DNA from: Deltaproteobacteria bacterium HGW-Deltaproteobacteria-6
GTDB lineage: Bacteria; Desulfobacterota; Syntrophia; Syntrophales; Smithellaceae
DNA length: 64,000 nucleotides
Direction: 5' to 3'
NCBI GenBank assembly: GCA_002840435.1
Contig: PHAT01000006.1
Span: forward strand, 62,001 to 126,000
Of this stretch, positions 17,540 to 28,007 are shown one piece after another. The position numbers and the translations under genes are program-made. How positions within the stretch are numbered: the first letter of the stretch is position 1; every line of letters begins with the position of its first letter. The notes under the pieces were generated by a model. It saw only the letters and a program-made list of their open reading frames with translations. It was not told the DNA's origin and searched no databases.

Positions 17540-18889
17540 ATGGGTAAATTATTCGGAACCGACGGGATCAGAGGAGAGGCCAATCACTATCCGATGAACG
17601 CGGAAACCGCCTTTAAAGTCGGTCAGACTGTTGCACACCTCTTCAAAAGAAACAGCCATCGCGCCAAAGTCATCATCGGGAAAGACACCCGGATTTCGGG
17701 ATACATGTTGGAGAGTTCTCTGGAAGCCGGCATAACTTCGATGGGCGGCGACTCCTATCTGGTCGGCGTCTTACCCACGCCGGGAATCGCCTTCGCCACT
17801 CAGAGCATGCGCGCCGACGCGGGCATCGTCATTTCCGCATCTCACAACCCCTATCAGGATAACGGGCTGAAGATCTTCGACGCGGACGGCCTCAAACTGA
17901 CCGACGCGCAGGAAAACGCCATTGAGGATTTGATTTTCAGCGACGGGCTCAGCGCGCTGCTGCCGGAAGCAAAAGACATGGGGAAAGCCATCCGCATCGA
18001 CGACATTCACGGCCGGTACATCGTTTTTCTGAAAAATTCTTTTCCTCGCAATCTATCGATGGAAGGAATAAAAATCGTGATGGATACCGCAAACGGCGCC
18101 ACTTACCGCATCGCGCCTGATGTGTTTGGCGAACTGGGCGCCGATATCACCGTGATTCACAACGCGCCGAACGGCATTAACATCAATGACCGCTGCGGCT
18201 CGCAGCATACGCAGGACCTGAGAAAAGCCGTGGTTGATAACGGGGCGTCTCTCGGGCTGGCCTTTGACGGAGATGGCGACCGGCTGATTGCCATTGATGA
18301 AAAGGGCAACGAACTGACCGGCGATCAGTTGCTCATTATCTGCGCCTGTGTCATGAAGAAAGAAGGACGGCTGAAGAACAATCTTCTGGTCAGCACGGTC
18401 ATGAGCAATCTGGGATTGAGGGTTGCCTGTAAGAAATATGGCTTTCAAAACCACACGTCCAATGTCGGAGATCGCTATGTCCTGGCGGACATGCTGCGGC
18501 TGGATGCCGTAATCGGTGGCGAAGACGCAGGACATATGATTTTTCTCGATCACCATAAAACAGGCGACGGCATCATCGCCGCCATGCAACTCATTGCCGC
18601 GATGATGAAAGAAGGCAAGCCGCTGTCCGAACTGGCACAGCTCATGGATGTATTCCCGCAAAAGCTCATCAATATTGATGTAAAAAGCAAGCCGGATATC
18701 ACCACCCTTCCCAAACTCATGAAAATCATCCATCAGGTGGAACAGGCCCTGGGTGAAGAAGGACGGGTGCTGGTCAGATACTCGGGGACACAAAACATGT
18801 GCCGCGTGATGGTGGAAGGACCATCCCGTGATGCAACTGAAAAGTATTGTCAGCAGATTGCTGATGTTGTAAAAAGCGAAATCAAGTAA
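17540..18889 (+). CDS. glmM: Phosphoglucosamine mutase
   Basis: The 449-residue enzyme interconverts glucosamine-6-phosphate and glucosamine-1-phosphate, a step of UDP-GlcNAc synthesis. It begins GKLFGTDGIRGEAN, has the phosphoserine loop ISASHNPYQDNG with Ser101, the metal-binding DGDGDRL near residue 244 and the C-terminal phosphate loop RYSGTQNMCRVMVEG. Length is normal. The gene follows the beta-helix protein gene by 23 bases and probably shares its transcript. Confidence 0.93.
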   Translation: MGKLFGTDGIRGEANHYPMNAETAFKVGQTVAHLFKRNSHRAKVIIGKDTRISGYMLESSLEAGITSMGGDSYLVGVLPTPGIAFATQSMRADAGIVISASHNPYQDNGLKIFDADGLKLTDAQENAIEDLIFSDGLSALLPEAKDMGKAIRIDDIHGRYIVFLKNSFPRNLSMEGIKIVMDTANGATYRIAPDVFGELGADITVIHNAPNGININDRCGSQHTQDLRKAVVDNGASLGLAFDGDGDRLIAIDEKGNELTGDQLLIICACVMKKEGRLKNNLLVSTVMSNLGLRVACKKYGFQNHTSNVGDRYVLADMLRLDAVIGGEDAGHMIFLDHHKTGDGIIAAMQLIAAMMKEGKPLSELAQLMDVFPQKLINIDVKSKPDITTLPKLMKIIHQVEQALGEEGRVLVRYSGTQNMCRVMVEGPSRDATEKYCQQIADVVKSEIK

Positions 18890-18989
18890 TCCGTATCAAT
18901 GCCTGACACGGACCATGTCTTTTAGTAACCCATAATTACCGGCGCCGGGAAAATATTCCGTCTCACGGCGCATTGAAAGGTTTGATTGA

Positions 18990-20603
<1,614 letters not shown>

Positions 20604-20653
20604 CATTCTCTTCACTGGATTTCCTGAAGCTGAAAATCATCAGAGCCTCTGCT

Positions 20654-22678
20654 TTACGGCGTATTGAAAGGAATGGTTATCTTATACACACCGCCGGAAA
20701 GCACGGTCTGCACGGGAAACGGCGCTTTTTCGTAAACTTTCAACATGGACCGGTTGTTTTCCAGAACATCGGCCTTCAGCCCGGCCATACCTTCTTCACG
20801 GGCTGCGCGGATTAAAAGGTTGAAAAGATAACTGGCGATGCCCATGCCCTGATAGTTTTCATCCACAATAAAGGCGGTGTCGGCAAAAGACTCTCCCTGC
20901 GACCGCGCATACCGCGCCTCGCCAATCAGTTTTTCAACGCCGGATTCATCAATCAGGGCCACAATGGACATGGTATAACGGTAATCCACATTAACGTATT
21001 CCTGCATTTTTCTGTGAGGCATGGTTTTGATCGGGGTAAAGTAACGATAATAAACCGACTGATCGGAAAACCGGTAAAACAGACGGCGCATTTCTTCTTC
21101 ATCGGACGGTTTGATCGCCCGGAAGCGGACGATCAGATTCTCTTTAAACTTATGCGAACAGGCGATTTTGTCCGGATAGAGATGGCCCGACTCGGCAAAG
21201 TATATTTGATCGGCGTAAATCATTTTAGCTTCTTTGGCCTGTCTGACCAGTTCTGCGCGGTCATCGGGATGTGCAATTTCAATGAGTGCCTGAGCCCTCT
21301 CGCGAAGCGTCTTGCCCATCAGGAAAGCCACGCCGTATTCCGTAATAACAACATCCATGGATTCACGATTGGTAAACTGAAAAGGATATTTATCCAGCGA
21401 AAGAAGAATATTGGGTTTCCCCTTGCGGTTGCGGCTGGGCAGGGCAAAAATGGTCCGTCCGTTTTTGGAAAGCGAAGCGCCCCAGAAGAGTTCCTGAACG
21501 TTGCCGGGGCCGGCGGTCACATTGCCTTTGCCGGTATGCAAGGCGATATCGCCGGTCAGGTCCACTTTACGCGCCGGGAAAATAGCCACCATGTTGTCGT
21601 TGAGGCCGATGGTTCGGGGATCCATTACAATATCCTGCGGCTGAAATTCCACCAGCGAATTTACATCCAGCCATGACATCAGTTCCTTGGAACCGATGAC
21701 ATAGGAAGCGCAGGATTTGCCGCGAAAAACACCTTTATAGCGGTTGGAAACAGCGCCGCTTTTGACAAGATCCATCAGAGCGTCCGTGAAGAAAGGTGAG
21801 TGGACACCCAGATTCTTTTTCGTGGACAGAGTCTTGGCCAGCGCTTCAAAAAGCGGCCCGATGCCGTAGGAAATGCAATTGCCATTCTGGATAATCGAAG
21901 CGACATTGGCCGCAATTTTCAGATAAACTTCCTGAAGCGGCCAGCGGCCGACATAGTACGGTGGTTCGGTCGCCACGACCAGATAGTGAAAATCATTCAT
22001 ATTCACCAGCGTGTCGCCCATGGTCCGGGGGATCTGGGAATTGATCTCACCGACAACCATTTTTGCCATTTCCATGGCCTGCCGCTCCACCGACGCGCCC
22101 ACCAGGTAAGCATAACCGTTTTCATCGGGGGGCGTCACCTGAATAAAAGCCACGTCAATATTGATCGCCCCGGTTTTAAAAAGCCAGGGAACACGCGAAA
22201 AGCGGCTGGGAATCAAATCCACCCTGCCCTGACTGATAGCATCGGAGGCAATCCATCCGGAAAAAAATGTTTTTAAACGAAATTTCCGCGCATAGCGTTC
22301 ATCAATGGCCACGGCGTCGCCCAAGCTGACCAGCTGAATCAATTCCAGATCCTGCAGGTTAAACTGATCGGATTCCATCAGGTGCTTGACCAGCGTGCGG
22401 GGTTCGGCCATGCCCGTCCCCAGAAAAATGCTCATGCCCGGATCAATTTTCGCCAGCATCTCCTCGGGGGAGACTATTTTCTGCTTCCACATAATTTCCC
22501 GTCCATCGATCGTCGGATCATTTTGAACACATACCGCGGCCGATTTTTTATTTTTTTTGTGACCGTGCAGTTTTCTATTCAACTGACGGCATAAGGTTTT
22601 CACTTTGCTCTGGGACATGATATCAAGCCTTTTGTAAATACCGGCAGGGATACTTGAAATTTTGAACTTGCTCTGCAT
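20654..22678 (-). CDS. Acetyl-CoA hydrolase/CoA-transferase fused to GNAT domain
   Basis: The 674-residue protein has a charged N-terminal leader of about 60 residues, an acetyl-CoA hydrolase/CoA-transferase body (about 65-500; FLGTGMAEPRTLV, PPDENGYAYLVGASV, the ITEYGVAFLMGKTLRERA segment near 465), and a C-terminal GNAT acetyltransferase (about 515-674; IVALIDESG, DENYQGMGIASYLFNLLI). The first part moves CoA between acids such as acetate and acyl-CoA; the GNAT part may acetylate a protein, perhaps itself or a partner. Similar fusions are known in Deltaproteobacteria. The start could also be ATG 22618. It stands alone on the minus strand. Confidence 0.82.
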   Translation of the reverse strand: MQSKFKISSIPAGIYKRLDIMSQSKVKTLCRQLNRKLHGHKKNKKSAAVCVQNDPTIDGREIMWKQKIVSPEEMLAKIDPGMSIFLGTGMAEPRTLVKHLMESDQFNLQDLELIQLVSLGDAVAIDERYARKFRLKTFFSGWIASDAISQGRVDLIPSRFSRVPWLFKTGAINIDVAFIQVTPPDENGYAYLVGASVERQAMEMAKMVVGEINSQIPRTMGDTLVNMNDFHYLVVATEPPYYVGRWPLQEVYLKIAANVASIIQNGNCISYGIGPLFEALAKTLSTKKNLGVHSPFFTDALMDLVKSGAVSNRYKGVFRGKSCASYVIGSKELMSWLDVNSLVEFQPQDIVMDPRTIGLNDNMVAIFPARKVDLTGDIALHTGKGNVTAGPGNVQELFWGASLSKNGRTIFALPSRNRKGKPNILLSLDKYPFQFTNRESMDVVITEYGVAFLMGKTLRERAQALIEIAHPDDRAELVRQAKEAKMIYADQIYFAESGHLYPDKIACSHKFKENLIVRFRAIKPSDEEEMRRLFYRFSDQSVYYRYFTPIKTMPHRKMQEYVNVDYRYTMSIVALIDESGVEKLIGEARYARSQGESFADTAFIVDENYQGMGIASYLFNLLIRAAREEGMAGLKADVLENNRSMLKVYEKAPFPVQTVLSGGVYKITIPFNTP

Positions 22679-22868
22679 CGAACATTTTTTGGATTTACAA
22701 AGGCGCCCGATTCATCAAAAATATCGAACCATCACCTATGAGCGCCAAGGCAGTATGTATTAGAAATTCGATCACCTCTGAAATAATTTCACGCGTTTTC
22801 AGTATAGGGAGATGACCTGTTCGTGTCAAGAAAATTAACATGTGCGTTACGATGCACGGCGGGAAGAA

Positions 22869-24062
22869 TCAATCGAATATTTCCTTATTCCGCCTGTACC
22901 AGTAATCAGGAAAAATCCGATACATCAGTCTGGAAAACGGCCCGATATATTCATTTCTTCTTTTATCAAACTGGCAGGCATGAATAATCATATCCTTGAT
23001 CGCATCTTTATTGCCGCCCTTGTTAAAGATATTATAGGCGCAGGAAAAAAGCGGACTGTACATGTTTTTCTTTTCCAGATATTTATAAACATTGCGAATC
23101 GTATTGGGTCCTTCCGGTGTGCCGTCAATTTTATCAAGCACCCGTAGATTGGTTTCAATGGGATTGCCGGTGTAAAGCTCGTAGAAATATTTCCCGTAGC
23201 GGTAATTTTTACTGGCCAGGGAAGAAACGGTGACATACATATCGCCTACGCCGGCCTGAGAGTGAAACGCCTGGAAACTACCGCCCAGTACTCTCGTCAG
23301 TGAACGGATTTCCACACCGGAACGGGCGAAAATCGTACCGGGCATCGAATCACCTAAATCCAGCGAATCGGCCAGACCTTTGATATTGGCCACGATATTT
23401 TTTAAGGCGCCGCAGGCCTCCACACCGATCTTGTCAAAATTATAATAGGCATTGAGTTCCTTGCGATTAAACATCAGCAGGTGGTCACGGATGATGTTGG
23501 CGGTGCGATGATTCCCCGCAATGGTCAAACACACCGGTTTGCCCAGCGCGATGTCGATATCAAAAAAAGGCCCGCCTACGCATGCTACCTGATACTTATG
23601 CTCCAGGTTTCGCAAATGATTACGGATTAACTGCGACGGCGTGATCAATTCAGTCGATATTGCGTCGGAGATCAACCCTTTGATGGGTGAAATCAGGCAG
23701 GTATCGCCGGCTTTTTTATCGATCATCGGTTTGAGATAATTGAGCAATTCCGGCAGACGATTCATCGTGACACATAGAAGAATGAAATCGTTATTCTCGA
23801 CAATATGCTCCAGGTCGTTGGTCGCATAAACCTTCGGCGAGAAGCGCGGAACCTGATCCATGCCGCCCGCATGCCGGGCCAGATCATCGGTTAAATGAAT
23901 AGGATTTAAATGGTCCCGGTTAATGGCCTTGCAGACATCAGAGTTATGGTAGTATATGGCAACGCGTTTGTTATCGCGTCCGAACTTATAGGCAAATGAA
24001 GTGCCCAGACGTCCCGGTCCGATAATAGCAACCCTTGTTGTATCTAAATTGGAAACAATCAT
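22869..24062 (-). CDS. NAD(P)-dependent glycerol-3-phosphate dehydrogenase-like protein
   Basis: The 397-residue protein has the GpsA layout: Rossmann nucleotide site VAIIGPGRLGTSFAYKFG (residues 11-28), LCVTMNRLPELL, SPIKGLI, the GGPFFDIDIALGKP region, and the catalytic domain with VEACGALKNIVANIKGLADSL. The C-terminal domain keeps RSGVEIRSLTRVLGG and GVGDMYVTVSS. GpsA makes glycerol-3-phosphate for phospholipids. At 397 residues it is about 60 longer than GpsA and the nucleotide loop is GPGRLG instead of GxGxWG, so it may use another substrate. I leave the symbol blank. Confidence 0.78.
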   Translation of the reverse strand: MIVSNLDTTRVAIIGPGRLGTSFAYKFGRDNKRVAIYYHNSDVCKAINRDHLNPIHLTDDLARHAGGMDQVPRFSPKVYATNDLEHIVENNDFILLCVTMNRLPELLNYLKPMIDKKAGDTCLISPIKGLISDAISTELITPSQLIRNHLRNLEHKYQVACVGGPFFDIDIALGKPVCLTIAGNHRTANIIRDHLLMFNRKELNAYYNFDKIGVEACGALKNIVANIKGLADSLDLGDSMPGTIFARSGVEIRSLTRVLGGSFQAFHSQAGVGDMYVTVSSLASKNYRYGKYFYELYTGNPIETNLRVLDKIDGTPEGPNTIRNVYKYLEKKNMYSPLFSCAYNIFNKGGNKDAIKDMIIHACQFDKRRNEYIGPFSRLMYRIFPDYWYRRNKEIFD

Positions 24063-24264
24063 TCTTATCCGCTCTTTATCAGAATTATGAACTTATTATA
24101 TTGAACTAATCGTTCGGATGTCAAACCCTAATTGCCTTTTGAAAAAAAGTAAAACAAAATTTGCAGAATTTTAGCTGTTTTCGGTTGCATTATCCCGGAG
24201 GATTGTTTAGAAATCCTAATAACCGGAAGAAAATAACACCATACGTGAGGCGAGCAATAATTTT

Positions 24265-24918
24265 ATGGCCCAAGAAGAAATTATTCATTATCCCAACGGA
24301 GCGGTGAAGGAAAAGAAACATCTGCTGGAAGGCAAGATGGACGGTGAATATACGGCGTTCTTTCCCAGCGGCCAGATCATGGCACAGCTCCATTTCAGCC
24401 GCGGCAAGAGGAATGGACCAGCCATCAGTTATTTTTCCAACGGGCAAGTTCGGGAAAAAGTAAACTTTATCAACAATAAGATGAACGGGCTCTATATTTC
24501 CTATTATGAAAATGGGCATGTGCGGGAAGAAGAGACTTATAAAGACGGGAAACTGCATGGTTCCTATCGTCGCTATTATAAAACAGGCGAATTAAGAGAA
24601 GAAGAGAATTTCGAAAACGGAAAGTTTGCGGGAGAGTACGTCTGCTATTATAAAAACGGACAGATTAAGGAAAAAGGACTATTTCAAAACGATAAACGCG
24701 AAGGCGACTATATCGCCTACTTTAAAAACGGGCAGATTAAAGAACAGGCAACTTATAAAAACGGCAATCTGGCGGGTAAATTCCTGACCTTTAACGAAGA
24801 CGGTGTCCATATCGACATGGACGCAAGCGAAGAGGACGGACAGGCGCGCACTTGGAATGAAAAGGATGTAGCCAATTTACTGCATGACTTGACGCATTTT
24901 GATAAAAAGCAAAAATAA
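24265..24918 (+). CDS. MORN-type repeat protein (YwqK-like)
   Basis: The 217-residue protein has about eight tandem repeats of 23 residues (YYKNGQIKEKG-type, each followed by G.Y..YY), covering residues 8-190. This is the MORN_2 variant, called YwqK-type antitoxin in some annotations. There is no signal peptide. GAGG lies before ATG 24265. The acidic tail ends in a helix. Such repeats bind phospholipid or protein, but the role here is unknown. The following Usp gene starts 30 bases after its stop and probably shares the transcript. Confidence 0.8.
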   Translation: MAQEEIIHYPNGAVKEKKHLLEGKMDGEYTAFFPSGQIMAQLHFSRGKRNGPAISYFSNGQVREKVNFINNKMNGLYISYYENGHVREEETYKDGKLHGSYRRYYKTGELREEENFENGKFAGEYVCYYKNGQIKEKGLFQNDKREGDYIAYFKNGQIKEQATYKNGNLAGKFLTFNEDGVHIDMDASEEDGQARTWNEKDVANLLHDLTHFDKKQK

Positions 24919-24948
24919 TTGCTGTCTGCGTGCAAGGAGGTAGCCATC

Positions 24949-25791
24949 ATGATCAAAACCATATTGATTCCGCTTGACGGCTCAACCAACAGCGGCATCG
25001 CTCTCGATTACGGAATCTATATTGCGCCGAAGCTTGAGGCAAGCCTTGCGGGACTGCATGTTATCGACGTATACCTTATTCAGGGACCGATGATGACTGA
25101 AATTTCATCAACCGTCGGCATGCCGCCGTCCTGTGACGGTTGTTTTGAGGCCGTCGAAACTTCTCTGAAAGAAAAAGCTGATCGATTATTGAAGGATTTC
25201 GAGAACCGCTGCAAAACGGCGGGCATCGCCTGTGAAACGAAAAAAAATATCGGCAAAATAAGCGATACCATCATCGAAGAAGCAAAAAACGCCGATTTAA
25301 TTTTGATGGCTAAAAAGGGGGAACACTTCCATCCGAAGGAAGGCGGGTTGATCGGATCGGTTGCTGAAACCGTTATTCGCCGTTCAGGAAAACCCGTTAT
25401 GGTCATTCCGAAGTCATTTCGTGAGATCGAAAGCATGGGACTCGCTTACGACGGCAGCGCTCCGGCCAGAAAGGCGCTGGAGTTGTCTCTGAACCTTTCT
25501 GAGAAAGCCAAATGGCCGATCACCGTCCTCATTATCAGCACCGATGCACAAAAAGCGGCCGATTTATCCGCGCAGGTTGACGATATGGCTCAACAAGGCC
25601 TGGCAGACTGTGAAGTGATTATTTTCTCAGGCCGTGAATCAGACGAAATCCTCAAATTTATCAGGGAAGGATCGGTGGAGTTGATGGTCATGGGCGCCTA
25701 CGGCCATAACCGTCTGCGTGAATGGCTATTGGGCAGTACGACGTCTCACATCATCCAGAAAAGTCCCATACCGGTGCTGCTGATACGCTGA
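24949..25791 (+). CDS. Tandem universal stress protein
   Basis: The 280-residue product has two Usp domains (residues about 1-152 and 160-280). The first begins KTILIPLDGSTNS and ends GSVAETVIRRSGKPVMVIP. The second keeps the ATP-binding GAYGHNRLREWLLGSTTSHI, the G-x2-G-x9-G-S form. Usp proteins help survive growth arrest and stress. A perfect AAGGAGG lies before ATG 24949, which decides the start although the frame is open from TTG 24919. Confidence 0.88.
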   Translation: MIKTILIPLDGSTNSGIALDYGIYIAPKLEASLAGLHVIDVYLIQGPMMTEISSTVGMPPSCDGCFEAVETSLKEKADRLLKDFENRCKTAGIACETKKNIGKISDTIIEEAKNADLILMAKKGEHFHPKEGGLIGSVAETVIRRSGKPVMVIPKSFREIESMGLAYDGSAPARKALELSLNLSEKAKWPITVLIISTDAQKAADLSAQVDDMAQQGLADCEVIIFSGRESDEILKFIREGSVELMVMGAYGHNRLREWLLGSTTSHIIQKSPIPVLLIR

Positions 25792-25802
25792 TGGCATGAA
25801 AT

Positions 25803-26567
25803 TTAGAAGTCACTGCCGCCAATCAGATTCTGAAGCCCGTTGATCAGCTCATACCGAGTCAGATCATATTGAATCGGTGTAATGGTCACATAGCCCTGCG
25901 CCAGAGCGCCGATATCAGTCTGTAAATCTTTATCGGCGGTTATCTTTTCACCGGAGATCCAGTAATAAACATTATCCCGCGGATCGATGCGTTTTTCAAA
26001 CGTCTCGATAACGTTGCCCTTGCCCTGCCTCACCACGACAACTCCCTTTATTTTTTCTTCAGGCAGGCAGGGAATATTTACATTGAACGCGCTGCCCTGT
26101 AACAATTTATTGGACTTAATCAACCGCACCATACGGCGGGCAAACCGGGCGGCAAAAGTAAAATCCGCCTCCCGGTGGGTATCGAGAGACACCGCCACGG
26201 ATGTTACGCCCATCATTGCCGCTTCCGTGGCAGCCGAAACGGTTCCGGAGTAAATCAAATTGTTTCCGCAGTTGGAGCCCCGGTTAATCCCGGAAACCAC
26301 CAGATCCGGCATTTGCGAGGCCAGTTCCTTGATGCCGATTTTCACGCAATCCGCCGGCGTCCCGTAAACGGCATACCCCAGAAAGTTGCCGCCTTTAGTT
26401 GCGCTTCGAACCATGAGGGGTCTGAATAAAGTGATGGCATGACCGACTGCGCTCTGCTCGATCTCCGGCGCAACAATCAAACAATCCGCCTCCTTCGACA
26501 GTTCCTCGTACAAAGCGCTTAAACCGCGCGCATAAATCCCATCATCGTTTGTCAAAAGAATTCTCAT
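25803..26567 (-). CDS. surE: 5'/3'-nucleotidase SurE
   Basis: The 254-residue enzyme dephosphorylates nucleoside monophosphates. It has the metal-binding N-terminal RILLTNDDGIYARG, the SGINRGSNCGNNLIYSGTVSAA loop from residue 92 onward and a typical C-terminal beta arm with ITPIQYDLT. Length is normal for the family. The stop of the substrate-binding protein gene lies 9 bases further in the opposite reading direction order, i.e. surE follows it on the same strand and is probably co-transcribed. Confidence 0.93.
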   Translation of the reverse strand: MRILLTNDDGIYARGLSALYEELSKEADCLIVAPEIEQSAVGHAITLFRPLMVRSATKGGNFLGYAVYGTPADCVKIGIKELASQMPDLVVSGINRGSNCGNNLIYSGTVSAATEAAMMGVTSVAVSLDTHREADFTFAARFARRMVRLIKSNKLLQGSAFNVNIPCLPEEKIKGVVVVRQGKGNVIETFEKRIDPRDNVYYWISGEKITADKDLQTDIGALAQGYVTITPIQYDLTRYELINGLQNLIGGSDF

Positions 26568-26576
26568 CCTATTTTC

Positions 26577-27899
26577 CTATTTTACCTGTTCAATTTTCCC
26601 GTTTTGAACTTTCAGAATAAATGCATCTTTTTGAGCAACGCGGCTGCCATGAAAAGAAATGGTCCCGGTCACCCCGCGAAAACCCTGAACCGCCGAGAGG
26701 GCCTTTATAAATTCAGCGCGAGTTTTAATTTCCCCGTTTTCCAGAACACCTAAGACCAATCCCATCGTATCGTAAGACAGAGCGTCAATCGTGCCAGGAT
26801 CACGACTGTACGCTGAATAATAAATATCCACAAAATCGTTGGTTTCCGGCAGGATCCCGTTCACCAGAAAGCTGTCCGCAAAAACAGCTCCCTCCAGATA
26901 CTCGGCACCTTTCTTCAGTAAATCAGATGAATGCCATAAACTGGTTCCTAGTAATCTCACAGCTTTGACATCATAAAATGCAAGCTGAGATGCAATCATC
27001 TTCACCCGCAGCGGTGAATCCGGAATAAACAGTGCTTCAAAGCCCACAGATAATTTGCCTTGAGATTCCTCCGTCGCGGTATGAACTTTCTCTGAAACTC
27101 CGAATTTGTTTCCTGTAAGCTTTTTAATTTGTTCTGTAAAATCAGTTTGTCTTTTACCGTAAGGAATGGCTTGATCTATCTTGCCGCCTGCTTTTTTGAT
27201 TTCATTGCGGAAGAGACGAACCATTTCCTCTCCGTAATCATCCTGAGGGTAAAGAACGGAAAAAATCGCTATGTTGAAGGTGTCGAAGGCATATTTCGTT
27301 AAGGCCTGAATCTGCTGGGTTGGCGTCAGAAAATGCTGGAATACATACTCGCCAATTTCCGTGACACCCTCTTTGGAGGCAATCAAAATCAGCGGCACCT
27401 GCCGCCTCTGGGCCTCAATGGCGGCAACGTTTGCTTCCGCTGTGCCGGCAATGACTATAATCGCGATCACTTTTGCATCTGCCAAACAGGCAACCGCTTC
27501 TTTTATTCCCTCCGGAGTTTCACCGGAATCAGCCACAACGATTTTCCACGGCGAGACAGAACGTTGATTGAATATTTTTGCCGACAATAAAACGGCGTCG
27601 AGCGCCTTGTTTCCCGCATCAGCAAAACGGCCAGTCAAAGGGAAAATACATCCGACAGCATTACGATTGACCGGATCAGCAAGCGGGGCAAGCACCGGCG
27701 GCTTGATTTCCTGTTGTTTAACAGCGGGAGGCTTAATGCCAGATGACTTGTTTTCAAACGCAGACAAAGGTTTTTTAATGGTTTTCACTTCAGCCGCTGC
27801 TACGCTTTTAATGGCAATTCCATACCCTTCCACCCGATTCATAAAAAAAACGGTCAGGAACAAGATGGGTATTAAAGCCAACAGGCGAGCATTCTTCAT
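26577..27899 (-). CDS. Periplasmic binding protein of the Leu/Ile/Val or LppC type
   Basis: The 440-residue protein has an uncleaved-or-cleaved signal segment (residues 5-37), a Pro/Lys-rich spacer (40-78), and a type I periplasmic binding fold from about residue 80 (VGCIFPLTGRFADAGNKALDAV) to the end. No ABC permease or ATPase genes are adjacent. This resembles the branched-chain amino-acid binding proteins and also the LpoA/LppC lipoprotein activator of PBP1A, which keeps the fold without a transporter; I cannot choose between them. It precedes surE. Confidence 0.78.
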   Translation of the reverse strand: MKNARLLALIPILFLTVFFMNRVEGYGIAIKSVAAAEVKTIKKPLSAFENKSSGIKPPAVKQQEIKPPVLAPLADPVNRNAVGCIFPLTGRFADAGNKALDAVLLSAKIFNQRSVSPWKIVVADSGETPEGIKEAVACLADAKVIAIIVIAGTAEANVAAIEAQRRQVPLILIASKEGVTEIGEYVFQHFLTPTQQIQALTKYAFDTFNIAIFSVLYPQDDYGEEMVRLFRNEIKKAGGKIDQAIPYGKRQTDFTEQIKKLTGNKFGVSEKVHTATEESQGKLSVGFEALFIPDSPLRVKMIASQLAFYDVKAVRLLGTSLWHSSDLLKKGAEYLEGAVFADSFLVNGILPETNDFVDIYYSAYSRDPGTIDALSYDTMGLVLGVLENGEIKTRAEFIKALSAVQGFRGVTGTISFHGSRVAQKDAFILKVQNGKIEQVK

Positions 27900-27956
27900 C
27901 GTGCCTCCTCGATAATCTTGAGGAATTGTATAATATTTTTCAGGACAGGTCGATGT

Positions 27957-27995
27957 AAAAAAGCCCGAAACCGCGTAATACGATTTCGGGCTTTT
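27957..27995 (-). terminator. Bidirectional terminator after dnaK
   Basis: AAGCCCGAAACCG (27961-27973) and CGATTTCGGGCTT (27981-27993) form a 13-bp stem with T runs on both strands. It ends the gmhA-grpE-dnaK transcript. Confidence 0.8.
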
Positions 27996-28007
27996 GATAT
28001 GAATAAT

